Source: Candidatus Flexicrinis proximus
Lineage (GTDB): Bacteria > Chloroflexota > Anaerolineae > Aggregatilineales > Phototrophicaceae
DNA length: 64,000 nt
Reading direction: 5' to 3'
NCBI GenBank assembly: GCA_016712885.1
Contig: JADJQF010000006.1
Span: 62,001-126,000, forward strand
Shown one piece after another: positions 51,744-60,511 of this stretch. How positions within the stretch are numbered: the first letter of the stretch is position 1; the number at the start of each line of letters is the position of its first letter. Below the pieces are notes generated by a model, which worked only from the letters and a program-made list of their open reading frames with translations, had not been told where the DNA came from and did not search any database. The position numbers and the translations under genes are program-made.

Positions 51744-52688
51744 TTAGTAGCCGAGAACGCCGACGACGTCCGCGACAGCCTTGGCGCTCTTATCGAGCAT
51801 GGCCTTCTCTTCGTCGTTGAGCTGCATCTCGATCACCTTCTCGACGCCGCCGCTGCCCAGAACTGCCGGGACGCCGACGTAGAGGTTGTTATAGCCATAC
51901 TGGCCGGTGAGCAAGACGGCCGAGGGGATGACGCGCTTCTGGTCGCGGATGATCGACCTGACCATCTCGACCGCGCCAGCCGCCGGGGCGTAGTAACCGC
52001 TGTAGCCCAACAGGCCGACGATTTCGCCGCCGCCCTTACGGGTACGTTCGACAATGGCCGCCAGCTTTTCATCAGAGATGAGTTCGCGCACGGGGATGCC
52101 GGCGACAGAGGTGTGGCGCAGCAGGGGAACCATCTCGTCACCGTGGCCGCCGAGTACGATCCCGTGGACATCACGGACGCTCAGGCCGAGTTCCGCGGCG
52201 ATGAAGGTCTTGAAGCGGGCGGTATCGAGCGCGCCAGCCATGCCGATGACGCGATGGGCCGGGAACTTGGTCTCGTTAAGGACGACGTGGCACATGGCGT
52301 CGAGCGGGTTGCTGACGACGACGATAACGGCGTTGGGCGAATGCTTGGCGACTTCGCGGGCGACGCTGCCGACGATTTCCTGATTGGTCTTGACGAGTTC
52401 ATCACGGCTGGGGAATTTGCCGGTGACGGGGTCCTTCTTGCGGGGGACGCCCGCGGTGATGACAACGACATCGCTATTGGCAGTCTCTTCGTAGCCAGCC
52501 GAGCCGACGATACGAATGTCGAACTTATTGACGGGGGCGGCCTCAAGGAGATCGAGGGCCTTACCCTTCGCCGCGCCTTCAACGATATCGACCAGAACGA
52601 CATCGCCCAACTCATGCGCGGTGATCCACATCGCGCAGCTTGCGCCGACGTTTCCCGCTCCTACAACCGTAATTTTCGCGCGACCCAT
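51744..52688 (-). CDS. mdh: Malate dehydrogenase, LDH-like type
   Basis: A 314-residue NAD-dependent dehydrogenase. The cofactor loop is KITVVGAGNVGASCAMWI. The substrate loop is ITAGVPRKKDPVTGKFPSRD, with the Arg that marks malate over lactate use. VVSNPLDAMCHVV, and VLGGHGDEMVPLLRHTSV with the catalytic His, complete it. It interconverts malate and oxaloacetate. The form resembles the tetrameric MDH of Chloroflexus. GGAG is six bases before the ATG, and an ATTATA (minus-strand TATAAT) at 52731-52736 could be the -10. Confidence 0.95.
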   Translation of the reverse strand: MGRAKITVVGAGNVGASCAMWITAHELGDVVLVDIVEGAAKGKALDLLEAAPVNKFDIRIVGSAGYEETANSDVVVITAGVPRKKDPVTGKFPSRDELVKTNQEIVGSVAREVAKHSPNAVIVVVSNPLDAMCHVVLNETKFPAHRVIGMAGALDTARFKTFIAAELGLSVRDVHGIVLGGHGDEMVPLLRHTSVAGIPVRELISDEKLAAIVERTRKGGGEIVGLLGYSGYYAPAAGAVEMVRSIIRDQKRVIPSAVLLTGQYGYNNLYVGVPAVLGSGGVEKVIEMQLNDEEKAMLDKSAKAVADVVGVLGY

Positions 52689-52874
52689 GAGTAGCTCCTA
52701 TGTGAAATTCACAACAAATCGAATAGTTTGATTATACGACTCCCCCGCGCACCGCACACCCTCATTCGTGATAAGAGTGAAATGAGACCGCGAAAGAGGT
52801 GATGAATGTCCTACGGACGCGGCGGCATCGGGGAAACGCCCGCGTGAAAGGCGCGCCAAACTGCCGGGCCGGCA

Positions 52875-52880
52875 TATAAT
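52875..52880 (+). promoter_or_regulatory. -10 element just upstream of a start codon
   Basis: TATAAT ends six bases before the ATG at 52887. No Shine-Dalgarno sequence is seen in the gap. No convincing -35 is present at 17 bases. If used, transcription begins at the start codon. Confidence 0.4.
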
Positions 52881-52886
52881 GGGGAT

Positions 52887-54173
52887 ATGTTCGATCCGAC
52901 GCCACCCCCGACCAACCCGACAGCCAACAGCGTGACGATCCACGCGCTGCTGGTGGATTTCCGCGTGCTGGTCCTGCTGTTCGTGAGCCTGCGCCTGCTG
53001 CTGCTGATGGCTTATCCGCCGGTTGGCACACAAGGATCGGAAGGTCTGACGCTGGGCGGCGACCGGCTGTATCACTACCAGCTTGCACGGCTGAGCGCCA
53101 ACGGCGACCTGCCGTTTCGAGACTGGTGGAGCGAATTCCCGCCGATCTGGTCCTGGCTGAGCGTGGCGGTATTCCGCGGCTTCAACAACGCGCCGTTTGC
53201 GGTCTGGACGGCGGTGATGAGCGTGATCATGCTGGGGTTCGACATCGGCAACCTGTGGCTGATGCGGGCGATCGGGTCGCGGATTTATGGCCGTCCCACG
53301 GGAGTCGCGGTCGCGTGGAGCTACGCAATGCTGGCGCTGCCGGTGATCCAACTGTTCTGGCACTTCGAGACGATGGCGGCGTTCTGGCTGCTGCTGGGCC
53401 TGTATGCGCTGATCGCGCGGCGCGATACGGTCATGGCGGTTTCGACGGCGGTCGGGGCGCTGGTGAAGTTCACCCCGGCGCTGCTGCTGGGCGCGGCGCT
53501 GCGCTACCGACACCCGCTGAAGTCCGTGTATATCCTGGTAGTGGCGGTGGGGTTGTTCGCGGCGACTTACGGCGTGCTGCTGATCGACAACCCGAACCCC
53601 GAGGTCACGCTGACTTCGCTGACGGCGCAGTTCCGCAAAGCGTCGTACGGGAGCGTATGGGCGTTGATCGACGGAAACCTGTCGGTCGGAGACCTGGCCT
53701 TCCCTGGCGACGACGCGGTGCTGCTGCACTACGATCTGGCGGCAGCCGAGCAGATTTACGGCCGGCCGCCGGTGGTGCCGGGCTGGCTGCGGCTGGGCCT
53801 GGCGCTGACGGCTGGCGCCGTGTGTTTCGTCCGCACCCGCAGGTCAGATGCACGGGGAGTGGCCGGATTCACGCTGCTGACGCTGCTGATCTTCTTCCTA
53901 CAAGCACAGGGCTGGTCGCCGCACTGGCTGCTGCAAATCCTGCCGCTGACGCTGCTGTGTTTCCCGACGCGGACCGGCGTGCTGGCCTGCCTTGCCCTGA
54001 GCGCACTGTCGATCCTTGAAACGCCGCTGCTGTACTCGCGAATCGTGACCCCGGGCGCGCTGGTGATCGACTTCGGCCTGCTGACGCTGTACGCGTTTTC
54101 GATCATCACGCGGACAGGTATCCTGCTGGGGTTGTGCGCGGCGCTGTACCGGATGCTGCGGGTCAAGCGCTGA
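52887..54173 (+). CDS. Polytopic membrane glycosyltransferase (GT-C, GT87-like)
   Basis: A 428-residue membrane protein with about ten segments. The first loop carries an acidic site (YHYQLARLSANGDLPFRDWW), as the GT-C fold has near the first helix. FPPIWSWLSVAVFRGF and HFETMAAFWLLLGLYAL, and GALVKFTPALLLGAALRYR, match mannosyltransferase-like GT87 members, which use lipid-linked sugars. A TATAAT at 52875-52880 puts the transcription start at or very near the ATG, so the mRNA may be leaderless. The acceptor is unknown. Confidence 0.75.
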   Translation: MFDPTPPPTNPTANSVTIHALLVDFRVLVLLFVSLRLLLLMAYPPVGTQGSEGLTLGGDRLYHYQLARLSANGDLPFRDWWSEFPPIWSWLSVAVFRGFNNAPFAVWTAVMSVIMLGFDIGNLWLMRAIGSRIYGRPTGVAVAWSYAMLALPVIQLFWHFETMAAFWLLLGLYALIARRDTVMAVSTAVGALVKFTPALLLGAALRYRHPLKSVYILVVAVGLFAATYGVLLIDNPNPEVTLTSLTAQFRKASYGSVWALIDGNLSVGDLAFPGDDAVLLHYDLAAAEQIYGRPPVVPGWLRLGLALTAGAVCFVRTRRSDARGVAGFTLLTLLIFFLQAQGWSPHWLLQILPLTLLCFPTRTGVLACLALSALSILETPLLYSRIVTPGALVIDFGLLTLYAFSIITRTGILLGLCAALYRMLRVKR

Positions 54174-54175
54174 AA

Positions 54176-54240
54176 TCCGGTTGGGGCCTTGCCCCAAGCC
54201 CCAGCAGGGAGTTGGCACTCCCTGGCGCTTCAAAGAGCAG
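54176..54240 (+). repeat. Multi-hairpin intergenic repeat (family R), short copy
   Basis: TTGGGGCCTTGCCCCAA is followed by GCCCCAGCAGGGAGTTGGCA and CTCCCTGGCGCTTC. These are the left two modules (GGGG/CCCC and CAGGGAGT/ACTCCCTG) only. The rest of the element is absent. It fills the whole gap between the convergent glycosyltransferase and paralogue genes. Confidence 0.75.
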
Positions 54241-54253
54241 TGAGGTTCTGAGC

Positions 54254-54745
54254 CTAAACGAGTTCCCAGCTGACGATCGTATTGCGCGCGCCGGAGGTAG
54301 TGTAGTACACCGCGACGGCCGGGCCGTCTTCAAGCGCGTTGTAAAGGCCGGCGGAGATGCGGAAATCCGCGCCGCTGACGACCAGCATGTAATACTTGTT
54401 CTGGCCGCTGGTGTAGCCCATCTGGACTTTGGCCGGGCCTTCGACCTTCCGGATGTCATAGAGCGACTTGGGGGCGGGCAGCAGGGCGATGATTAGCCAG
54501 GGCACCCCCATGAACAGGATACCGATACCGAACACGCCGACCTGATCGAAGAGCTGGAGGCTGATGGCGCGGGTCACGAGGATGAGCGCGAGGCCGATGC
54601 CGTTGACGATCAACAGGCGGACGAGGCACCCGCGCGAGTCGCTGTGCATTTCGTGCGTCTGGCGCGGCGAAAGCTCGCCCCGGCGGTTATAGGGCAGGTC
54701 CTCGGCGGCAAATTTCGGTTCGAAAGAGTGAACAGGCGACATCAC
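54254..54745 (-). CDS. Membrane protein of unknown function, paralogue 1
   Basis: A 163-residue protein. A short acidic/polar head with RRGELSPRQTHEMHSDSRG is followed by two hydrophobic helices (LLIVNGIGLALILVTRAISL, GVFGIGILFMGVPWLIIALL). A soluble C-terminal part of about 70 residues runs YYMLVVSGADFRISAGLYNA to SWELV. It shares RRGELSP, the two helices and the YxMLV-x-DF block with the next gene. I do not recognise the family. The two genes are six bases apart, so they form an operon. Confidence 0.72.
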   Translation of the reverse strand: MMSPVHSFEPKFAAEDLPYNRRGELSPRQTHEMHSDSRGCLVRLLIVNGIGLALILVTRAISLQLFDQVGVFGIGILFMGVPWLIIALLPAPKSLYDIRKVEGPAKVQMGYTSGQNKYYMLVVSGADFRISAGLYNALEDGPAVAVYYTTSGARNTIVSWELV

Positions 54746-54751
54746 GGCAGG

Positions 54752-55297
54752 CTATCCGTTCGATCCGACCGCGAGGAGCCGGTGATGGCGTTCGAATTTC
54801 TGATAGTAGGCCGTAAGCACGGCGTCTTCGGGGATGAGGTCGAAGGTGTCCTTATCGAGATGGAAGTCCACTTTGGCGACGAGCATGATGTAGTGCCGTG
54901 AGCCGCGGTCGACGCTGACGGAGAGTTTGGCGGGGCCGCTGACCGAATGCACCTGCGCGTATTTGGGGTCATCGAGCATCGGTTTCCTGCCGAAATACAG
55001 AAGTACGAGGGCGCCGACGGCGATGAAGGCCGGGAAGATACCGACGGCGATGATGGTCTCCCAGTTGCCCTGCCCCAGAATGACCACGCCGACAAGGATC
55101 GCGGCGCAGGCCAGCAGGATGTAGACCAGCCAGCGCGCGCAGCCTTTTTCGGCATCGACCTGTTTCTTGCGGGCCGCCGGGGAAAGCTCGCCGCGACGGA
55201 AGTAAGCGATATCCTGCGATGTCACCCCAAGAACCGAATTGATGGCGCCGGTGTCCAAGATCCCTCCATGGTTTGCGTTACTGTAAATGAGTGACAA
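54752..55297 (-). CDS. Membrane protein of unknown function, paralogue 2
   Basis: A 181-residue paralogue of the next gene. It has YFRRGELSPAARKKQVDAEK, two membrane helices (WLVYILLACAAILVGVVILG, IIAVGIFPAFIAVGALVLLY) and a C-terminal domain with GPAKLSVSVDRGSRHYIMLV and KVDFHLDKDTFDLI. It is the first gene of the pair. The tandem duplication suggests a hetero-oligomer. Function unknown; the divergent neighbour is a Nudix gene. Confidence 0.72.
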   Translation of the reverse strand: MSLIYSNANHGGILDTGAINSVLGVTSQDIAYFRRGELSPAARKKQVDAEKGCARWLVYILLACAAILVGVVILGQGNWETIIAVGIFPAFIAVGALVLLYFGRKPMLDDPKYAQVHSVSGPAKLSVSVDRGSRHYIMLVAKVDFHLDKDTFDLIPEDAVLTAYYQKFERHHRLLAVGSNG

Positions 55298-55402
55298 GAG
55301 TTTAGCGAAGTTGGCGCAAATTGACCGCCCTTTCAGGCTGAAGCGCGTGCGGTATACGCTACAATCAGAGGTATTGATGTTGGTTTGCAGCCTGTGTCTC
55401 CA

Positions 55403-56020
55403 ATGATCACCCTCGCTGATGTGCGCTCCGCGCTGACCTTACCGGATTTCGACCCGACCGCCGCGATGTTAAGCATGGCCCCCCTCGGACGTTCAGAGCG
55501 CCGGGCGGAGCCGCCGCCAAAACAGGCCGGGGTGCTGGCGCTGCTGACCGGAGACGACGGCAACCTGGGGGTGGTCCTGACGCGGCGGGCGGACAACCTG
55601 AACGGGCACAGCGGCCAGATGAGCTTTCCGGGCGGGCGCCGCGAGGACGACGATGCTAATTTCGAGGAGACGGCGCTGCGGGAGGCGTCGGAGGAGTTAG
55701 GGATCGAAACCGGGGGCGTGACACTGCTGGGGGCGCTGACCCCGCTGTATATCCCGCCCAGCCACTTCGACGTTTATCCGTTTGTGGGGTATCTGATGCC
55801 GCTGCCGCCGCTGCTGCCGAACCCGGACGAGGTCGCGGCGGTGTATATCGCCTCGGTCGCGGCGCTGCTGGAACCCGATACGCGCACGATGGCCGTGATC
55901 GAGACGATGGCCGGCCCCCGTGAAGTCCCGGCATTTGTGCTGTGCGAACAGATCGTATGGGGGGCGACGGCGATCATGCTGCATGAGCTGGCGGTCCGGA
56001 TAAGAACGGTGTTGGGTTAA
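55403..56020 (+). CDS. CoA-type Nudix pyrophosphatase
   Basis: A 205-residue Nudix protein. The CoA-specific preceding motif is visible: GVVLTRRADNLNGHSGQMSF, then PGGRREDDDANFEETALREA and SEELGIETGGV (Nudix box with REASEEL). The C-terminal half is the family's extra region. The group cleaves CoA and related dinucleotide-like pyrophosphates. The start is ATG 55403 or TTG 55385; neither has a good ribosome site. A TTGATG nearby is out of frame. Confidence 0.85.
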   Translation: MITLADVRSALTLPDFDPTAAMLSMAPLGRSERRAEPPPKQAGVLALLTGDDGNLGVVLTRRADNLNGHSGQMSFPGGRREDDDANFEETALREASEELGIETGGVTLLGALTPLYIPPSHFDVYPFVGYLMPLPPLLPNPDEVAAVYIASVAALLEPDTRTMAVIETMAGPREVPAFVLCEQIVWGATAIMLHELAVRIRTVLG

Positions 56021-56135
56021 AATCCCGCAATATCCCGTAGAATCCCGCAGCAATCGCGTGACTTTGCCTAAAGCATGAGATAGCATTAACGTATCATTGC
56101 GAAATCATCCCAGCGCCGAAAGGCCTGTTTGTGCC

Positions 56136-57300
56136 ATGCTCATTTCCCGTTCCTCGCCCCGCCGACCGCGCCGGCGTTCAGGGTGCTCGCCATTTACTGT
56201 CCTGACCGGAGCGCTAGCCGGACTGCTGGTGATCGCGCTCGGCTGGCTGGCCGGGCTGATCCTGCCAAACCCGCAGCCCGAACTGGTAACGCTCGACACC
56301 GCACGGAGGGCGTTCGACAGCGGCGACCTCGACGATGCAGTGGAGGCCGCGGAGAAGGCGCTTGCCGCCGCGCCGGGGCAACCCGACGCGGTGCTGATGC
56401 TGGTGCGCGGGCTGGTATATCGCAGCTATGTGGACTGGAACAACGAGATCGACCGGAAGCGGGCGCTGGAAGTTGCGACTAACGCGCTGCTGAGGGGTGG
56501 CGACCACCCTGACACGCTGGCGGCGCAGGCGTTTGCGCTGCATGCGGCGGGGCGGTATCTGGAGGCGTTCAAAGCCGCTGAAAAGGCGCTGCGCGCAAAC
56601 CCGAACCATGTCTTCGCGCGACTCGTCTATGGGCTGGCCTTTGCGGGTGTGGGCAGTTTTGACCGTGGGCTGATCCAGGTTCAGCAGGCCGCGAAGTCCG
56701 CGGACTATCAGGTGGATTTCGCTGCGCGCGCTGGCGGTCATCCAGTCCGATACCGGGCGGTATCGGGATGCCGCGCGAACGATCGACGAGGCAATTGCGC
56801 TCAACTGGGGGCTGATCCCGCTGCATTTCGAGCGGGCGCTGTACGCGCTGCAGGTGGGAGACGACGGCACGGCAAGCACATCGTACCTGCGCGTGCTGGC
56901 GCTCGATCCTGAGAACGTAAAAGCACGGCTGCGGTTATGCGAACTGCACTCGACGCTGCGCGAGCACGATCAGGCGATCAGGCTGTGCGGAGAGGTCACG
57001 ACGCGGGCGCCGGACTGGGCGGATGGCTGGCACCGGCTTGGCCGCGAATACTTTCTACAAGGCGATTTTCCGGCGGCGCAGAACGCACTGCACCGCTGCT
57101 CGACACTGCAGTCGATGCAGAGCGTCCCGCTGACCGAGCGCACTTTCGAATGCTGGTACCTGCAGGGGCAGGCGGCGGAACTAAACGGGGACTGTCCGGC
57201 GCTGGCCGCGACCTATGCCGAGTTCCGGCTGATGGCGCTGGCAGGCGGGTTGAGCCAGACGTGGGTATACCCGCCGGAAGGCCCGCCGGGGTGTAACTAG
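56136..57300 (+). pseudogene. Membrane-anchored TPR protein, frameshifted
   Basis: The 5' part starts MLISRSSPRRPRRRSGCSPF, has one transmembrane segment (FTVLTGALAGLLVIALGWLA) and three TPR units. After KSADYQVDF the frame turns into Gly/Arg-rich text. The neighbouring frame continues the repeats, reading SLRALAVIQSDTGRYRDAAR, then EAIALNWGLIPLHFERALYA, and runs to the stop at 57300. The shift lies near 56716-56726. Restored, it would be about 387 residues. It could be an error, since both halves look under selection. The exact start, ATG 56136 or TTG 56097, is unclear. Confidence 0.78.
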
Positions 57301-57472
57301 AGCAGCCTAGGTACCAGCCACCCGCTACCGGTCGTCCGCGATTCCGAGGGGAACGTGTTCAGGGGCATCTTCGCGCTGCTGATCGAACCGACGTCCTTTG
57401 CCGAACAGACCCGTGCCGATCCAGCCAGCCGGCTTCCGCGACATTGCCCCTAACACCGACGCGACGACCGTG

Positions 57473-58361
57473 ACACAGCGGACTACTGACCCCCAGTGCC
57501 GATTACTCGCCCTACGGCACGCCGATAACCATGAGCGCCTCGCCGTCCAGCCTCGGCTTCACCGGCGAGATGACCGACGACCCGACCGGCCTGACCTATC
57601 TGCGTGCCCGGTACTACCACCCAAGCTCCGGTACACTCCTCACCCAGGACCCGGTGATGGGTGTGGTCGTCGGCCCGGCCTCGACGTTCAACCCATACCT
57701 CTACGTGCGCGGCAACCCGGTCAACCTGACCGACCCGAGTGGGCGGATCGCACCGCTGCTCCTCGCAGGCGCGGCGGCACTTGTCGGTGGACTCGTCGGC
57801 GGTCTGGTCGGATTAGCAGGTGACTTCATCCACCAGTTGCAGCAGAACGGGGGCAACCTCGGCTGCATCGATCGCGGCCAGATGCTGCGTGAGGGGCTGA
57901 AGGGCCTGATCGCTGGAGCGGCCGGAGGACTGGCGTTTGCAGCCGCAGTCACGGGTGCAATAGGCGCGGCGGTCACGGCAATTGCTGGCGCTGCAGTGAG
58001 TCTTGCTACATCCGTATGGGGAGCGATTACGGCGGTCGCTGGGGCTGTTGCGACCCAGGGCGGCAAGCTAATTGAGAATGCCTATAAGTTAGTTTCTCAC
58101 GCAGGCAAGGCGGTCGAAGAACTCTTCGAAGAGGGTAAACGTCTGTTAATGCCACACGGCTCTTCCGTGTCCGACGTTGTCGAGACAGGGAAGGAACTCG
58201 GAATCCATCTCAGCGAGCAAGGCCCTCAGCGATTGTTGCTGAACTCGGACAAAAGCTGCAGTACCTGTTTGGACACGCATCTGGAAGCGATCATAATATC
58301 GCTCGATCAGTATCAATGGGGGAGCAACTCAATAGCGTCGGTATCTTCGATAATCCGTTAG
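57473..58361 (+). pseudogene. Orphan RHS C-terminal tip 1 (core fragment and linker)
   Basis: There is no upstream RHS repeat: a stop lies near 57470, and the frame is open from there without a start. It carries the end of the RHS core: DYSPYGTPITMSAS, LGFTGEMTDDPTGLTYLRA, FNPYLYVRGNPVNLTDPSGR. After that a Gly/Ala-rich hydrophobic linker runs to about LGIHLSEQGPQ. Then the frame becomes non-protein-like, because the toxin domain continues in another frame (58230-58546). ATG 57531 is inside the core, so it is not a natural start. It is a displaced tip cassette. Confidence 0.8.
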
Positions 58362-58546
58362 GCCGAGAAATCATGACCGAGTTCTTTAATCGCGTGCTGA
58401 ACGATTCAACCACCATTACTGGGGTTTCGCCAGAAAGCGGAAACATTATCCGAGAGGCACTCCTTGCAGGTCCAAATGGATTCCTATTGGTGCGCAGTTA
58501 TTGGGACGTGAACGAACTGAAGACGGCAATTCTTTTCGGGGGATAA
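58230..58546 (+). pseudogene. RHS-tip toxin-like domain in a shifted frame
   Basis: From about 58230 this frame reads AIVAELGQKLQYLFGHASGS, DHNIARSVSMGEQLNSVGIF, DNPLGREIMTEFFNRVLNDS, then TTITGVSPESGNIIREALLA and ends FLLVRSYWDVNELKTAILFGG. It has the compact mixed look of polymorphic-toxin C-terminal domains, with conserved-looking His (GHASGSDHN), Asp and Arg. G+C is clearly lower than in the neighbours. I think this domain type recurs at RHS and hemagglutinin ends but cannot name it. ATG 58316 is internal. It is separated from its RHS head by one frameshift. Confidence 0.62.
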
Positions 58547-58565
58547 ACACCGCAGGAGCGACAAA

Positions 58566-59114
58566 ATGGTTTCAATCGCTGTGGGTAGCTATCTTGTAAA
58601 GACCGACATTTGGGATAGCGAGAGTGAGTTGACGGTTGCATTGGACAAATGCACTCTTGGTAGTATTCGCCTTCAAAACGACGAATATCCAAGTGATGAT
58701 GTTTACTCGCTGAGGGTTCAATCGGATAAAGGAACTTTCGGTATTGGCATAATAACCTATCACAACGGAATCCTTCCTTCGATGATTTGCATCAATAAGA
58801 GCTTGTGCCTCGTTATTGGATTTGGTGCGAACGTCTATACTGTTGATATCGCTGCAAGAAAACTCGTTACTTCGTTGAGCTTGGACTACGAATTCTATCA
58901 ATTTCACACACTTGAGCACTTGGGCATTCACGATTTCTTTTTGGTACAGAGCGAGATGGAAGTAATCGCCTGTTCGACGTTAGGAAAGCGAATCTGGGGA
59001 TACTCAGGGAACGACATAATCTCTAGCCTAGTCGTTTCGCAATCCGAAGTTGAATTGCATCTTATAGATGGTTCGCAACACAACATCGGTATAGTCGACG
59101 GCATCAAGCGCTGA
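58566..59114 (+). CDS. Probable immunity protein of the RHS tip
   Basis: A 182-residue intact protein that starts 20 bases after the toxin stop with AGGAG six bases before the ATG. Low G+C and a sequence unlike the rest of the window (ELTVALDKCTLGSIRLQNDE, FGIGIITYHNGILPSMICIN, ELHLIDGSQHNIGIVDGIKR) suggest transfer together with the toxin. No signal peptide or domain is recognised. The immunity role rests on position, as genes immediately after RHS toxin ends usually encode it. Confidence 0.6.
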   Translation: MVSIAVGSYLVKTDIWDSESELTVALDKCTLGSIRLQNDEYPSDDVYSLRVQSDKGTFGIGIITYHNGILPSMICINKSLCLVIGFGANVYTVDIAARKLVTSLSLDYEFYQFHTLEHLGIHDFFLVQSEMEVIACSTLGKRIWGYSGNDIISSLVVSQSEVELHLIDGSQHNIGIVDGIKR

Positions 59115-59199
59115 AAAGCGCCATGGTTTCGTTCGCTATTCCAGTGAGGCCTGCCGTCTCGATTGCTGAGTTACCAGGGATTCCTAAATCCGTCGCGTA

Positions 59200-59551
59200 G
59201 GCGACCGACGACCCGACCGGTCTGACCTACCTGCGTGCCCGCTACTACCACCCGACCTCCGGCACGTTCCTGACCCAAGACCCAGTGATCGGCGTAATCG
59301 GCGGCCCAGCCTCGACGTTCAACCCGTACCTTTACGTGCGCGGCAATCCGGTCAACCTGACCGACCCGAGTGGACGCATCGCGCCGCTGGTCGCAGCTGG
59401 CTTGTATGTCGGCGCGGCAGCCCGCGAACAGATACTCGGGCAGGAATGGGAAAGTCCCGTCCGAACTGGTTGGATAACGCCTCCTGAATTGGTACTACGA
59501 TCAAAACCGAAATGGGCGGACAATAAGGCGTATCCCACAGGAAGGTCGAAA
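59200..59551 (+). pseudogene. Orphan RHS C-terminal tip 2, running into the EamA gene
   Basis: The frame opens just after a TAG at 59197-59199. It repeats the RHS core end: TDDPTGLTYLRARYYHPTSG, FNPYLYVRGNPVNLTDPSGR. About 35 further residues follow (VAAGLYVGAAAREQILG, WESPVRTGWITPPELVL). It has no start of its own and no stop, and continues in frame into the EamA ATG at 59552. Bases 59200-59390 are a near-identical copy of 57569-57760, at 1631 bases distance. The toxin part has been lost. Confidence 0.78.
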
Positions 59552-60493
59552 ATGAAACGTTTTGCTTGGTTCAGCTTCTGGCTGGTGGCTGCGATCTGGG
59601 GGTCGTCGTTCCTGCTCATACGCGTCGGCGTAGAGCAATTCACCCCCGGACAGGTTGCGTTTATCCGCTGCGTGATCGCGGCCGTCGGGCTGAATGCCGT
59701 GCTGCTGCTGCGCGGCAAACGCTATCCGACAGATCCCAAGATTTGGGTCGCGATTGTGCTGGTCGGTATCGGCAACGCATCGCTGCCCTACTGGCTGATC
59801 GGCCTGAGCGAGCAGATCATCACCAGTTCGCTGGCGAGTGTGATTCAAGCAACGGTACCGCTGTTCTCGCTGGTGATCGCGCATTTCATGCTGGCTGACG
59901 AACGGATCACCCCACCAAAGATCGCCGGACTTGCGCTCGGTTTCATCGGCGTCTCGGTGCTGGCGCTACGTCAGGGGAGCCTGAGCGGTGAAATGACCGG
60001 CGTGCTGCTGATGGTTCTGGGCTCGTTCTTCTACGGATTGTTTGCGGTCTTTAACCGCCGCACGCTGTCGAGCCGCGTTGAACCGATCGTGATTGCCGGT
60101 TCAACTTTCATCATCTCAACGATTTCCGCGCTGGGGATTGTCCTGATCGAGCCGGCGCTGGGCATAGCAAGCGCCAACGACGTGCCGATCACGGGGGACG
60201 CGTGGTTCGCTGTCATCATGCTGGGGCTGGTCAACACGTTCGTGGCGTACCTGTTCTTCTACTTCATCATCCGCGAACTGGGCGCGTTCCGCGCGACGAG
60301 CGTCACGTATATCGTGCCGGTATTTGGCGTGACGCTGGGCGCGCTGACCGGCGAGACCATCGATATCGTGCTGATCCTGGGCGCGGCGCTGATCCTGTCG
60401 GGCATCGCGGTCATCAACCTGGGCGGCAGGGTGTGGTCGTATGGACGGACACGGTTCGGGCGCGGCGCCGGCGCGGTTGTGCCACAGGTATAG
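59552..60493 (+). CDS. EamA/DMT-family transporter
   Basis: A 313-residue membrane protein with ten segments in two EamA halves. Half 1 begins KRFAWFSFWLVAAIWGSSFL and half 2 begins GVLLMVLGSFFYGLFAVFNR. The family's GSSFL start and the ITSSLASVIQATVPLFSLVI block are clear. It moves small metabolites, perhaps amino acids or nucleosides. GGAAGG lies six to seven bases before ATG 59552. The frame is open upstream through the RHS tip fragment, but the transporter starts here. A terminator follows the next repeat. Confidence 0.88.
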   Translation: MKRFAWFSFWLVAAIWGSSFLLIRVGVEQFTPGQVAFIRCVIAAVGLNAVLLLRGKRYPTDPKIWVAIVLVGIGNASLPYWLIGLSEQIITSSLASVIQATVPLFSLVIAHFMLADERITPPKIAGLALGFIGVSVLALRQGSLSGEMTGVLLMVLGSFFYGLFAVFNRRTLSSRVEPIVIAGSTFIISTISALGIVLIEPALGIASANDVPITGDAWFAVIMLGLVNTFVAYLFFYFIIRELGAFRATSVTYIVPVFGVTLGALTGETIDIVLILGAALILSGIAVINLGGRVWSYGRTRFGRGAGAVVPQV

Positions 60494-60511
60494 ACAACAA
60501 CGGAAGATCTG

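Noticed and set aside
56028..56060. Triple ATCCCGCA-like direct repeat after the Nudix gene
   Set aside because: It has three short imperfect copies only, with no dyad or obvious link to a promoter; it is likely chance.
58316..58546. 76-residue frame as an independent small gene
   Set aside because: The protein-like reading extends upstream of its ATG to about 58230, so it is the tail of the RHS toxin domain, not a separate gene.
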